64,000 bases of DNA from Absidia repens (taxonomy: Eukaryota > Mucoromycota > Mucoromycetes > Mucorales > Cunninghamellaceae), in contig MCGE01000009.1 of NCBI GenBank assembly GCA_002105175.1, positions 1,612,001 to 1,676,000 on the forward strand. The letters are read 5' to 3'. The notes beneath the pieces are model-generated. The model ran no database searches and was not told the origin of the DNA. It worked only from the letters and a program-made list of their open reading frames with translations. This document shows positions 1-11,209 of this stretch, in pieces (the first letter of the stretch is position 1; the number at the start of each line of letters is the position of its first letter). The translations under genes and the position numbers were made by a program.

Positions 1-688
1 TAAATGGATTTTCTACCTTGGCCAATACCGTCTTTTCAGCCATGGTATGCGTCACTTCGGATCGAGAGATGATGCGGGATTTGCGTAATACCTTCATAGC
101 GTAAATTCGATTGGTATCCTTTTTTCGAACCACATATACCTAAAGACGAGAGAGAGAGAAGAAGGGGGTAAATTATTTATCCGGACGGTCTAGAATACTA
201 TAATATATAAAAAAAAAATATATATATATAAACTTACTTTTCCAAAACTACCCCGACCAATAACCCGTAAAAGATCAAATGAATCGAATGCAATAGATGG
301 ACTTTTCTATAAGAAAAAGAAAGAAAAAATAAGATAAATCAATCAAATGCAAACCATTAAATATATATAATGTTATAGATGCAGTTCATGGTCTTGTTTA
401 GTTTACCTCTTGGTAACATAATTGAATATGCATTTTACCAGTTCCACCAGTAATATTCAAGACTTGGTCATCCAATTTCTTTGAGTCAAAATTGGGTTGG
501 AGTTTCACGGCACCAAGGAAAAGATCATTGTTGGCTTTGGCTTTGGTGGCAGGTGCAGCGACTTGTTGGGAATTAGGTGGTGGACGTAAATAAATGGAAA
601 TAGACACATCTGAGTTTCGAGACACATCACTGATGATGAAATATAAGGAGAAATAGAATAATAATAATAAAAAAAAAGATGAATGTGA

Positions 689-726
<38 letters not shown>

Positions 727-1252
727 ATAAGGGGTGGATGAAAAGGATGAGTGTAATTCAGGAGTAAAATAATAATAATAATAATAAAATAATTAATGAT
801 TGCTCTACTTACAAGTTTGTACGGTATTGGTAAATAGGATTGCAAGTATCACCACCAAGAGCATCAATGACGATTTCATTCTTATCAAATTCCAATACAA
901 CATAAGGTAGCCACCAATTTTGTTTTCGGTTGAAGGAGTCCCGGTTACTACGAGATTGGATGGGTTGAAGATGGCTAGGTGGAGGTGGAACGCCCGCTGG
1001 CAAAGAGATCCCAGTAGCTTCACATACACGAACAAGCAATAAACCAGGCTTTGGTTCAGTCAGAATGGAAGAGGGTGAGGTGGATGATGAAGATGAGGAT
1101 TGACTTGTTGTGATGGATGTCGACGTTTGAGGTGATGGACTGGTCACATCTTTGTTTTCTATGCGATATAAAGTGAAAAAGTGGTTAGTTATTGTACATA
1201 CTATCATCATTCTTCTTTACTTACTCTTTCCAGGAAGCTTCCAATTGTTCAT
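1..1252 (-). CDS. SCH9: Sch9-like AGC protein kinase, 5' part only (cut by window edge)
   Basis: Serine/threonine kinase of the Sch9/S6K-like group, which acts downstream of TORC1 in nutrient and growth signalling (family knowledge). The phase-consistent exon chain is 1252-1225, 1158-813, 629-407, 306-238 and 139-1. Translation starts MNNWKLPGKK and runs through a Ser-rich linker into a C2-type domain (GLLLVRVCEATG, then DVSRNSDVSISIYLR and DLFLGAVKL). The kinase glycine loop follows (GRGSFGKVYVV), then the catalytic lysine in IYAMKVLRKS and the Sch9-like helix-C stretch EVTHTMAEKTVL. A C2 domain in front of an AGC kinase is the Sch9 layout. About 268 residues lie in the window; the rest of the kinase domain is beyond the left edge. 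The gene diverges from the Lcl2-like gene at 2514. The first exon has only 28 coding bases, so an earlier start cannot be fully excluded. Confidence 0.85.
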
Positions 1253-2513
1253 TGTTGTAAAGATGAAGGGGGTAGTAGCAATGTAAAAAAAGGGGAGGGA
1301 AAAGAAGAAGAACAAGAAACATAAAAAAGGACAACAAAATTTTATTATATACCGGTGTTTTAAAATGTTGGTGTAGCACAAGAAACAAACTATTTTTACT
1401 GTCCATCAAATCACTCTGGCTCAAAATATTAATTAATTCGTCATTATTAAAAGTCCAATACTTGATCAGCATAAGAACTAACTTTGACAGGTTGATTGTC
1501 ACCACTATCATTATTTACTGAAAAGATGGAAATATGGTTGAAATGGCAGGTAGTTCCTTTTTGTCTGGTGTGCCTGGTGTTCATCTTTTTCATTATATCG
1601 AATAATAGCTCCGTGTTACCGCCATATGATATGATTACTGTAAACAGCAAGTTAATTGCTTGATTATAAACCGCCACCTATTCGCATAATACCAGTCCTG
1701 TTCTTGTATTTGATGTCATATTATACTCACATAATGACTTTTTTCTTGTTTTTTTGAGTTATCATGGTTCTCTAATACTCGTAAAGACAACAGCGGTATT
1801 CTAATTGGACTCGTTTTTTGCCTTTGGATGGTTTGATCGTCTCCACATCATTGGTGTTGCCATGTAATATCGTCAAACAACCTTTTATGGAAATGAACAA
1901 CATGTGCATGAGAAAAAAAAGGGGGGAGGGAAGGGATTGGTTTCGAGGAAACAACTAGACACCATGATTTAGAATGAGGTTTTCTAAGATGGTACCAGTA
2001 AAACAAAATAACCTGCATGAGATTGACCCAAATGTGATTAATTGTTATTAATGAATAGATGGCCAATTTGCATTGACAATTGACATATCAGTTAAATGAC
2101 TCGTTTCGGGTTTTAGAACGCCGCTCAGAAAGAAGAAGAGGTGAGTGTATGATGGTGGTTTACCCTTGAACGTGTGTGTGGGTAGAGAGCATTTGAAGGA
2201 TTTGTCTTCTTCTCTTTAGATTAGAACCATGGATGACCAGAATAAGCCTTAGGGGAGAAAGTCACACCTTTAGGGAGCTATGAAGTTGATACAGAGAGAT
2301 TTTGTGTGAGTTTTTCAAAGAAAAAAATTTCTAGGGTTAAAATTAGCCAGCTAGAGAGGTACTGGGGGTTGTATGTGGAGAGGAGACATTTTTTGCTGCT
2401 TGCGCGGACAGAATTAAACCACCGCCATTGAAGGGCTCGACGTAATTTTTTTTCTTTTCTTTCTTCCGCCTAACTTACACCCACCACCTTTCCATTCCTC
2501 TTTTCTTCTTATT
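1253..2513. promoter_or_regulatory. Divergent intergenic region between SCH9-like and LCL2-like genes
   Basis: About 1.26 kb separates the two divergent start codons and should hold both promoters (inference from position). I see A/T-rich sequence and short pyrimidine tracts just before 2514. Short open frames on the minus strand between 1450 and 2070 show no recognisable domain and do not join in frame to the kinase exons. No specific binding site can be named with confidence. Confidence 0.4.
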
Positions 2514-2939
2514 ATGAAAAACATCACCCTTTTAATCTTGACTCTTCTTGGATTATTATACATCACACCTTGTTACTCCTTTGACTTTAAAAACATTATT
2601 TTTGGAGGAAATGATGACAAAGACAACAGTGAATCACCTATGAAGACAAAAGGATTTGGATACAAAGTGCCAGCACGCTTAGTCAACGAACAGAAAATAT
2701 CAGATCAAGGTAATGAAAAATCAAATTGGGTAGTTGACAACACGTATGTAAGCTTACTTTACTCTCTTCATGTAGGTTGTAATACTGGGTACTTATGTCA
2801 AGATACAAAGAAATGTGTCAGCGAACCTAAATACTGTCCTTGTCGTTTGGAAGCCGATATCAAATGCCAATTAGGTGAGGATTGGTATACTTGCATCCGT
2901 GGCGATCAAAGGTGTGACCAAATGGTTGGTGAATTATGA
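2514..2939 (+). CDS. Small secreted Lcl2-like cysteine-rich protein
   Basis: Single-exon gene of 141 residues. The first ~22 residues form a clear signal peptide (ILTLLGLLYITPCYS). The C-terminal half carries the pattern GYLCQDTKKCVSEPKYCPC followed by IKCQLGEDWYTCI, which matches the cysteine-spaced core of fungal Lcl2 (long chronological lifespan protein 2): C-x-GYLC-x-DT-x2-CV-x2-P-x2-CPC. Lcl2 is an ER/secretory protein linked to ER quality control in yeast (family knowledge), so the role here is inferred. The middle part is acidic and not conserved-looking. A GTATGT...TAG string inside the ORF looks like a tiny intron, but removing it breaks the frame into the Cys motif, so the ORF is read straight through. 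A poly(A) signal follows about 80 bp after the stop. Confidence 0.72.
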   Translation: MKNITLLILTLLGLLYITPCYSFDFKNIIFGGNDDKDNSESPMKTKGFGYKVPARLVNEQKISDQGNEKSNWVVDNTYVSLLYSLHVGCNTGYLCQDTKKCVSEPKYCPCRLEADIKCQLGEDWYTCIRGDQRCDQMVGEL

Positions 2940-3018
2940 AGGATTTGTAGTTTAGTTTTAGTTTTGATGACAATGTATATTCCCCCATCCCACTCTTCCC
3001 GCATGTATCCAAAGATCT

Positions 3019-3024
3019 AATAAA
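3019..3024 (+). terminator. Poly(A) signal AATAAA for the Lcl2-like gene
   Basis: Canonical AATAAA about 80 bp after the stop codon, in A/T-rich sequence. It is placed as expected for 3'-end formation of the upstream plus-strand gene. Confidence 0.55.
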
Positions 3025-3511
3025 ATAACTGTCTTTATTTACTTTAATACTATCACTTGTTTTTAGTATGTGATTCGTGCTTGAATGAATTTAGTTGATA
3101 GGATTGACCACTTTTTTCATGCAATTTTCATGCCTATTTCTGGGACACCAGGTCAGTTGACATGTGTTAAAAAAAGGTGGGAGGCAATTCCGAATAGTTC
3201 CACGCGGGTGCCACTAGTTAATTTTTTTTTTTTTTTTTTACGATGATTGAATATCTGGGTTGATCTGAGAAACTTATGAAACCAATTCTATTTCATAGTT
3301 TCAACTCCCACCCCCTTTTACTTTTTCATGATGTGTGTGTTGATTATTTATACACGATGTACCTGAAAAAAAAAAAAAAAACTGTCGAGTCTTTCCGAGT
3401 ATAATTCCAACTCCGGGACTTTTTTTGCTGAGTCTTCTACCTCGGCAGTTGTTTTTTTTCAAGTTTCTTCCTTTTATACCTATTTTTTTTTCTTTTCATC
3501 ATTGAACTTCA
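3025..3511. other. Gene-free gap
   Basis: Nearly 500 bp with several A and T homopolymers (around 3222-3239 and 3366-3380) and no open frame of note. A C/T-rich stretch just before 3512 is the likely core promoter and 5' leader of the next gene. Confidence 0.4.
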
Positions 3512-4277
3512 ATGAATGACATCAACTACACAACGAATCCATTAATGTACTATGTACATCCTATCAATGAAACCAACAACAACAACAATAATACCACCTC
3601 CACGCCGATGACCCAACCTCACAATATGTACTATTCCCCATCACTACCAGGCTCATCCGCTATGCCAATCATACCAAGTCCTTCCGAAATGGACCCTACT
3701 CCTCATACCATGCAACAGCAACCACTTCCACTCTCCATCATGTCGAACCCATTACTACCAAACACCACCCCCACTACCACCCCCACTACCACAGCAACAA
3801 CCGCAACCGCACAGGGCCAAGTCTATGAACACCACCCTCAAGAACTGAGCCCTCACGTGTACTCCGTCCCGTCTTCTGTTATTGATGTAAGTTGATATGG
3901 TCACCGTCATATTTTGGGTAGAAACTTGAATGATAGTTGAACTCTTTTTTTTCTTTATACAGGAAGATGTGTCCTCTCGAAACTCAGCATCCGTCAGCGG
4001 CCATAATAGTAGTGGGGGACAAGAAGCATATATTCAACAGCTACAAAATCAGGTCGAAGAATCCAAGCATTTACAAACTCAGTACTATTATCGCATTGAA
4101 CAGCTCATGGCCTTGGTGGAAAAACAGACGGCTCGGATCAATGAACTGCAGGAACAAGTTTCTCACTCGACAATGCATGATCACGGTGGTGGCGATAATC
4201 TTCAGCAACAACAACAGCAACAACAGCAGCAACAGTATTCACTCCAGCACACTCCGCCACTTCAACATCATCACTAG
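3512..4277 (+). CDS. Gln/Asn/Thr-rich protein with a short coiled coil, function unknown
   Basis: Two exons, 3512-3886 and 3963-4277, joined in phase 0 across a 76-bp GTAAGT...ATACAG intron, giving 229 residues. The first ~125 residues are low complexity (poly-Asn, Pro/Thr repeats, many Met and Tyr). Exon 2 encodes an amphipathic stretch, AYIQQLQNQVEESKHLQTQ, and then IEQLMALVEKQTARINELQE. This heptad pattern suggests a coiled coil of about 50 residues (~145-195). A poly-Gln run and His-rich tail end the protein. There is no basic region ahead of the coiled coil, so I do not call it a bZIP factor. A transcription-cofactor-like role is possible but only an inference from composition. A poly(A) signal lies about 100 bp downstream. 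Confidence 0.7.
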
Positions 4278-4378
4278 TTTAGATTATATTATATTATATT
4301 TATACATTATCATTATCATTATCATTATCATTATTGTTATTATTATTAGTATTATTGTTTTTTTTTTACCATACATTC

Positions 4379-4384
4379 AATAAA
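4379..4384 (+). terminator. Poly(A) signal AATAAA
   Basis: AATAAA about 100 bp after the stop of the coiled-coil gene, following a (CATTAT)n-like tract. Confidence 0.5.
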
Positions 4385-5429
4385 ATTGCAAATTCCTTTT
4401 TTTTTTCCATGGATCAAAACGTCCGATGACCACTTTTTTTTTTTTATCATTGACGCGATACCTTCTATTTAATAGCGATTCGAACATGAACATTAGCAAC
4501 AAAGGATTATTTATATCAAACTGATTACCAGCCCATCATGGTTGATCATCTAACATTCAACTAAGCAAAATCAATGGTGCATCATGCAAACTACCCGCTT
4601 GATTATGCAAGGGCTTGAGAGACGGTGGGAGGGAACTACACAATGCTGGGCAATAACAAAAGTGAAATTGGTGTAAAAATCATGTGCTGGGTTTTGGCTC
4701 TGGCGGAGGGGGGGGGAGAAGGAGGTGAAGGGTGAAGTGTATGATGATATCATTTTGGGGTACAACCCCTCCGCCATGGAAATATAGAAAGTACGTCCTT
4801 GTTTCAACAATCGGTTGCCCCTCTCACTCTTCATCTACTAAAAACGAAACAAAAAAAAAAAAAGCAAGGAAGATCCCATCACTATTTTTTTTTAGTTGAC
4901 CCTGATATCTCTTTGACGATGGATGCTACCTCTTTTTAATCAAATACAACAAAATTCCCTGTTGGTGTATGCGTGTCCAAACCAACACTCATCAGCCTCT
5001 TCATCACACTCACAGACAATTCACGATAATGATCGTCATCATCACCTAATCACTACTATCCTTTCTATCATTCACACAATCACTACCACGAATCCATCCC
5101 ATCCATCTAACATAGTATAATCCCCACTAGCTCTTTTAATAGCCCTGCTATCGTTTTGATACACAAATAAAGACTTCCATTTTTTTTCTTTGGTAAATAA
5201 AATTGAAGTAATACTTTATTTATTTATTTTTACCGAATGATATTTTGAAAAGAATAGGACAAGGGGAGAGAGAGAGAGAGAGAGAGAAAAAAAAAAAAGG
5301 AAGGATGGTAATACAAAATGAGCAAGGGGAGGGAGATAAAAATAATAATATTAGGTGGTAAGATAAATATGAGGGGAATGCTATAAGACGAAATAAATAT
5401 ATCTGATAAAAAAAAAACTAGGGAAAACA
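4385..5429. other. Gene-free gap
   Basis: About 1 kb without a recognisable gene. A 65-codon plus-strand ORF at 4923-5120 is His/Thr/Ser-rich with no domain. An AATAAA near 5167 could serve a short transcript. A (GA)n tract lies around 5268-5288. Confidence 0.35.
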
Positions 5430-5553
5430 CTACCTAGTTGTCGTGATCAATGGGGGAGAGGAATCAGGCATGGTGGCACCCAATACATTCAATCGATCGG
5501 ACACCTGATGATGAGCTAACACAATCCTCGATTCAAGATCCGCCAGACGAGAG

Positions 5554-5587
<34 letters not shown>

Positions 5588-5883
5588 CATGTGGTGGTGT
5601 ATCTGTCATTGATGGAGACAACGTGTTGCTGGTGGATGATGACGGTGCCCTGTCATACGATCGAATAAGACCCATGTTGTTGTTATTGCTAAAGGAGGAA
5701 GAGGATGGAATGCTGGTGGAGGTCAATGTAGCCGAGGTAGCTGTCAAAATGGCCAACAGATCTAAATTAAAAAAATAATTATGAGTATGTATGTGTATGC
5801 GTGTGTGCGTGTCTTCATTCTTTGCTTATCTCTTTACCGTCAGCAATAAAAGGAGGCAAGGCTAGATTTTCTTGGCCAGACAT
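5430..5883 (-). CDS. Small two-exon protein of unknown function
   Basis: Exons 5883-5838 and 5761-5430 join in phase 1 across a 76-bp intron (donor G|GTAAAG, acceptor TTTAG), giving 125 residues. The start reads MSGQENLALPPFIADD and continues DLLAILTATSATL. The middle is Ser/Asn/Ala-rich. The C-terminal part, ASRLADLESRIVLAHHQVSDR followed by LNVLGATMP, is a plausible amphipathic helix. I do not recognise the family. The start is uncertain because another ORF (MGLPIW..., 6320-5862) overlaps the first exon in a different frame and could be an upstream part of the same gene if an intron or sequencing error shifts the frame. Confidence 0.5.
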
Positions 5884-6320
5884 GTCACGAATGGATAAAA
5901 TTGATCCAATAGAGAAGTGGTGATATTCAGTTGATCTAATAATTCTTGTTTTTCATTCAATCTTTGTTCCATAAGCTGGTCATGGTCATGGTCATGATTG
6001 TTGTTAACCTCCATACGGTTTTCCGCAGCATAAGGTCTTTGTAGCGGAAAGTAAGGGTCGTGCTGCGTTTGTTCAGTTGCTAAAGGGTGAAGAGTTCGGT
6101 GATGCTCATTTTCAGCTAAATAGTAAGTGTTGGGTGAACCTATTGTCGTTGATCGTCGTCTTCGATAAAGTCGATACTGAGCCTGGAAACGGGGAGGAGG
6201 TAATGGGGAAGCCTGGTGCTGCTTTGAAGATGCAAGTTTTTGATTTCGTTGTTGCTGTTGTAGTAATTGCTTTTGAGAATGGTGGTGTTCGTCTTTTGGT
6301 TGCCAGATAGGTAAGCCCAT
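5862..6320 (-). CDS. Gln/His-rich ORF overlapping the next gene's first exon, status uncertain
   Basis: An ATG-started ORF of 152 residues, rich in Gln, His and Arg (poly-Gln near residues 20-24, four Arg at ~54-57, a DHDHDHD stretch). It ends in LNEKQELLDQLNITTSLLDQF and then a stop that lies inside the neighbouring 125-residue gene. Its composition is typical of this genome's coding DNA, so it is probably translated. I could not find an in-phase donor joining it to the acceptor at 5761. Either it is the 5' exon of the same gene with an intron I missed, or it is separate. No domain is recognised. Confidence 0.35.
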   Translation of the reverse strand: MGLPIWQPKDEHHHSQKQLLQQQQRNQKLASSKQHQASPLPPPRFQAQYRLYRRRRSTTIGSPNTYYLAENEHHRTLHPLATEQTQHDPYFPLQRPYAAENRMEVNNNHDHDHDQLMEQRLNEKQELLDQLNITTSLLDQFYPFVTCLAKKI

Positions 6321-8604
6321 GGTTTATATCAAAGCAGAGAGAGAGAGAGGGAGAGAAAGAGAAGAAAAGAAGAAAAATGAAATAAAAGGAAAGCGGAGAG
6401 AAGATGATGGAAATAGGGCAAAAATCATGTTTAAATAGACAAAAAATTTAAAACCACGCTGATGTCCAATCATCGATCCTCAAAAAAAAAAGTTTCCATA
6501 TGAGAAGATCGTGCCGTTTATTTTGAGAGAATGATGGGTTGAAAAAGAAAACGTTGAATATGTTTTTTGTTGTTCTAATGGAATATAAACTATATCAGTC
6601 ATACTGGGTTACGAAATAATTGAATGACTCCACTATCAGAAGCATGTACCCTTAAAAAAATAACAAGGGCGATCTAATATATAAACTAAAAGGACTAAAC
6701 AGTCAGCCATCGTAACATCATCATCGAGAAGGACACGATCGTGGCTATATTTTGAGTCCTCCCTTCATCGAACCACAAAAAAAAAAGTCTAACATCGGTT
6801 ATTTTATGTTCGTATTTCCTTTTTTTTTTTTGTAATGCAACGCATCGATTCTTTTTTTTTTTTTTTTTACCCAACCTGCCAACGCTACCCCCCTTTTCCC
6901 AATATGATATAACAACAAGGATCGAGCACACATACAAAAATCCGATCGATCCTTTTTTTTTATGGTGTACCCCAGCAGCTTAACAAAAAAACCAAACTCA
7001 GCCCCATTTTTAACCAATCATTCCTCTCTCACCAACGTTGCTTTTCATTCTTTTCGTTCTATTTCCTTATTTGTATCGAAAAAGAAGGACCCTGGGTCGG
7101 TCTGGATTGGTCAATCCAAAATTAGTAGTTCATTCGAATAAACAGGTAATCAGACGTTACACAAGACAAGCAAAAGAAAGAATCAATCAAATCAAAACAC
7201 CCCCCGTATAATATTTTTTTTTCAGAGAATAGGCATAAATTCTTTGGTTTTTCATCGCCCCACCATTTTAAGCCGTACAAAAAAAAAAGGACTTCGCACA
7301 AAACATCAAGAATTCATCAAACCGATCCTTTTAACTTTTGACACATCATTTACTTTATCACGATATTTTGTCATGATCAAAAAGGTCACTGGAACTTCTT
7401 CCGAAAAAGTATCATTCCCCAGCTGAGTAACGAAGTAAAATAAAAAAGAACCTTCTGCTGTAACATGACACCAATGATATCAAAAACAACCTATGAGAAT
7501 CTCACTCACATCTCTCTCTCTCTCTCTCCCTTTTTTTCAGATATGCAATCAGATGGATGAGAGATGATACTGTAATAGAAAAATAAAAAGAGATAACAAA
7601 TCGAGCTTTATAAAAGCATATATATATCCACACTGAAATCCAAGGTTCATCGTTTGCGCGCGAATTCTTTCTATAAAAAATAAAATATAGTCACACATAC
7701 ATAGCATACACCTGTTTTGCTCATTGCATAGAACAAAAAAGAACAATAACGTTGGGAAGATACCTGGTTTCCTATTCCATACGTCCCCGATCCTATTTTT
7801 CATTTTAAGAATCTTTTTTTTTTTTGCCCTTTAGCTAGCTCGGCGCAACCATATCATCAACGCACATTGATACCTAGGAAGGATATACATACATTACATA
7901 TTGTATCATAGAGTTGTCATAAATAATTGGATTATATAGTGCAATTCATTTGATCATGAGCCTATGATAAATCAGATGATCACTAAAAAAAAAAAAGAGG
8001 TCCTGAAGTTGGTAGCAATCGCCCTTGTACTAGTTCACAGTAAAAGAAGAAAAAAGATCCTGTATATATATGCATATAAAACCAACCCCCTACCAGCCAT
8101 CAAACTTTATTCATGAATACAAATAATAAAATAAGGGAAAGAGAGAGAAGTGGGAGGGGGGAACTAAGGTATATAAACAATAAAGCTAATTTGAAGTAAA
8201 ACTAAATATTAAAGTCCAACACATGAAACATCGTAGAAAAACCCTATCCAATACAGTAAAATAGCCCATATTATTCCCCCGAACCAAAAGACGTACTGTT
8301 GATGAGATAGTAGCAGTAACGGCATTCATAATTTTTTGTTGATTCGGCCCGATCCACAACGTTTGCCACCCTATTGCCATCCAGAGTCACATAAGTGTCA
8401 AACCCTAGGTTTTGGTATAAAATATCCCACCCTCCAAAAAACATACAAGTTTCTTATCATTTGAGAGCCAAAGAAACAAAACACAGAGAGAGAGAGAGAG
8501 CTAAGGCCATAAACCAAAAGACCACAAAAAAAAAAAAAAAAAAAAAAACAGAGTTGCAAACCGTTTATTGTAAAAATATATATAAAAAAAAAGAGGAGAA
8601 AGCA
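6321..8604. other. Gene-free gap of about 2.3 kb
   Basis: A/T-rich with many A or T runs (for example 6830-6870 and 8525-8550), a (CT)n tract near 7510-7530 and scattered short ORFs without domains or ATG contexts I trust. Nothing else supported. Confidence 0.4.
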
Positions 8605-9057
8605 TCAAAGGAAGGCTTCAGCTAGGTATGGAGGTAAACTATTCATGTCGTCAGATTGAGTGATCCCGGCCGATAATTGGATCCCAAGATTTTCCGCCAC
8701 AGATTCATCATAAGCGTGTCGAACAAGTAATTCATAAAGATCGGGAGGGAGCTTCTTGACAGATGACAAGGTGATTTTGATAATTTTGTCCGCTTGTAAT
8801 GATGGTAATTTTCGAAGTAATTTCATTGGGCTAAAGCCAAAAAAAAAAAAAGGTAAAGTGAGTACACTATATCATGTCTACCTATGTCTATATATATATA
8901 TTGGCTTACCTAGGGCTTGATAGTAAATCCGTCCGAATCAGCGCCAATTGAGCAATAATACACAAGATATTCAAATGAAGTCCAAAGGCAAACATGACAT
9001 CCCAAAGTCGTAAAAGCTCTTTTGATGGAGGAGTACAAGCACAAAATGTCATCACGG

Positions 9058-9113
<56 letters not shown>

Positions 9114-10096
9114 TAGGCAGTGCGTGTTAGTGTACTGGCCTTGAGTCACCGTCCACCATCAAAAATATATTGTCACGTACATGGAATGGCATACATACTA
9201 GCGGTGAATCCTTTACTTAATAATAAGTAATAAAGCTGGGGGTCGAGTTCTTTCAGACACATATCTAATAACTATTAAAAAAAAAAAGTAAGTGATGGAG
9301 ACTGTTTTCCTTTTGAAACAACAACAACTTTACCTTGGTACCGCAGTGAACACCTCTCAGATTTGGTTGAATGTAAAGAGGACACCACTTCCACATAAAG
9401 GTAGTAAATGTAAAAAAGGCTTCCATTTCAGGCATGACCATCAAAAAGGGTGCCATCAAGACATTCATCCCTTGAACATAGGTAAGTCCACCGGCTGGAA
9501 ACATGGATTGAAATTTGGCTTGATAATATCTTTCTTCATGGCGATCAGCACCTATACCTGTTTATATGTATATTCTAAGATTAAGTCATCGACGGTCCCC
9601 TTTTTATCCACAAGTACACACACACACACACACACACCGACACACAAAAGAAGAGAGATTATTACCTGATGAACAAAGCCATACAAAGGCATTCAAAGGA
9701 CGAATAAGCATATCTTCTGACACCTGTTCTAAAAAATCATCGTCCGTGGTCATGGTTCGAAAAGTATCGTTCCTGATTTTGGTATCCATGGAGCTTGGGC
9801 CACGTTGCACCAGCGAAATATAGCAAGTAGATGAGATTTGAGTCACCCGCAATAATAGTTTCCACAGTAAGCCTCGTTTCTATATAGTCACATAAAAAAA
9901 TAAATAAATAAAAAAAAAGGATGCATAAATCATCAACACAACACACAGATTATGCCCGCTCCTTCTTCTTTACCTCTGCTGGATAAGGGTTCGACAGGAT
10001 AAAGATACGTAAATCCATCAAACTGTTTTCAGATTCAGACGGCAGTGTATGTTCTCTTGAGAGAATACTTTCAATATGATCAAAGGAGTACTCCAT
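8605..10096 (-). CDS. BUB2: BUB2-like TBC-domain GTPase-activating protein
   Basis: Six phase-consistent exons (10096-9974, 9879-9666, 9551-9334, 9271-9181, 9057-8910, 8830-8605) give 339 residues, close to the ~306 of yeast Bub2. The TBC domain covers almost the whole protein. The arginine-finger motif is IRNDTFR (Arg82) and the glutamine-finger motif YVQG (Gln139). Later blocks include KLLDMCLKELDPQLYY and LWDVMFAFGLHLNIL, with a C-terminal KLPPDLYELLVRHAYD. Bub2 with Bfa1 is the GAP for Tem1 at the spindle pole body and holds mitotic exit (Cdc16 in the fission yeast septation network; family knowledge). The intron before exon 5 ends in a homopolymer of about 50 T on the coding strand. The gene lies 181 bp downstream of the SOSS-B-like gene on the same strand. 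Confidence 0.93.
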
Positions 10097-10277
10097 GTCG
10101 CTAATGTCCAATAATAAAAAAAAGAAGAAAGAAAAAAAAGAAAGAAAAAGGCGGGGATTCAAATGCATGCAAAAAAGGGGGATTTTATTGATAGAAAAAA
10201 AAAAGATGGTGTAATGAAAAGTGAGGTGAAAGGGGTGGGGGATGGGGAGAGAGGAAAGTAAATCATTTCTAATTTGT

Positions 10278-11209
10278 TCACACCAATTCATTATATTCTA
10301 CTTTGCGTTTGACTATTCTTGTATATTCCTTGTTGTTGTTTTTGTCGAGGTGCCGTTTCTGGCTGAATTGATTTCCTTGTTCCGTAACGTGAAGTGTAGC
10401 TACTCGCTGCCGTTCCTTTCCACCACCACCATCACGATCCCTTCCCAATCCACTTGTCCAACCTGGCCCAAAATTCATGGCAGTGGTAGAAGGCCCAGAA
10501 GTACTATTGTTGTCAAAATGTGAGGATGATGTGGTGATATAATTTGTTGCAGGAGGCGGTCGAATAGATGATGATGGCTGATGAAATTGTTGCTGTTGAT
10601 CAATAGCAATAGTATTGGTATAGGATTGCTGTGAGATGGTTGTTGTGTGGTGTTCATGGGATGATGATTCAGGAGGTTGTGAAAAGTTGGGACCTTCTGC
10701 AAAACGAAACGTGTCCTGACCTAGTCGTTGTATCTTCCCTTGTTTTGAGGTTTCCAAAACGTGACGACCAAAGTTGAATTTCATTTCACTTACAAACAGT
10801 AATAACAATAAAAATAATTAGAATGTATTAATAGTACTTGTGTGTTTGTGACAGAGGTATGCTCTTCCTTACTTACATTCCAGAGATGTGCAATATATCC
10901 CCTAATTTGATCATCGCACCAGAAGGCCCCCAAGCTTTCAAGACCATAACACCAGACTTGTCCGCGACCAAATACTTGTTAATATGTTCACCGTCTCGTG
11001 TCACTACTGTTTCGCTTTCTTGCGTAAAAAGGAGTAGCAAAAACAAAATGAGTTGGTTAATGGAAGAACGGGGGGGGTTGAAAGGCAGAAGCGGGGAAGG
11101 ATATACCTTGCTGAAGTACAATGACTTCGATATCCAGTCTGCGCATCATGGGCCGTATATCCTTCAATAATGTGTGCTCTTGAGTAGATTGATACATCAG
11201 TGCCTTCAT
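10278..11209 (-). CDS. SOSS complex subunit B (NABP/hSSB1)-like OB-fold ssDNA-binding protein
   Basis: Three phase-consistent exons (11209-11107, 11018-10877, 10788-10278) give 251 residues. An OB fold occupies roughly residues 12-105: LLKDIRPMMRRLDIEVIVLQ, then TVVTRDGEHINKYLVADKSG, VMVLKAWGPSGAMIKLGDIL and GRHVLETSKQGKIQRLG. The order 'IKDIRP..L.. / V.LVADKTG / W...G..I..GDI / G....L.L..GK...I' is that of human SSB1/2 (NABP1/2), which bind single-stranded DNA in double-strand-break repair (family knowledge). The C-terminal half is Ser/Thr/Gln/Asn-rich and ends in a basic stretch (RIVKRKVEYNELV). The start is chosen at the ATG about a dozen residues before the OB fold, as in animal homologues. 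Function by homology only. Confidence 0.82.

Noticed and set aside
2743..2774. Intron-like GTATGT...TGTAG string inside the Lcl2-like ORF
   Set aside because: Only 32 (or 28) nt and removal shifts out of the frame encoding the conserved Cys motif.
3963..4277. Possible bZIP factor at the coiled-coil gene
   Set aside because: There is a leucine/heptad stretch but no basic DNA-contacting region before it.
4923..5120. 65-codon plus-strand ORF followed by a poly(A) signal
   Set aside because: His/Thr/Ser-rich with no domain, no upstream promoter evidence; not enough to call a gene.
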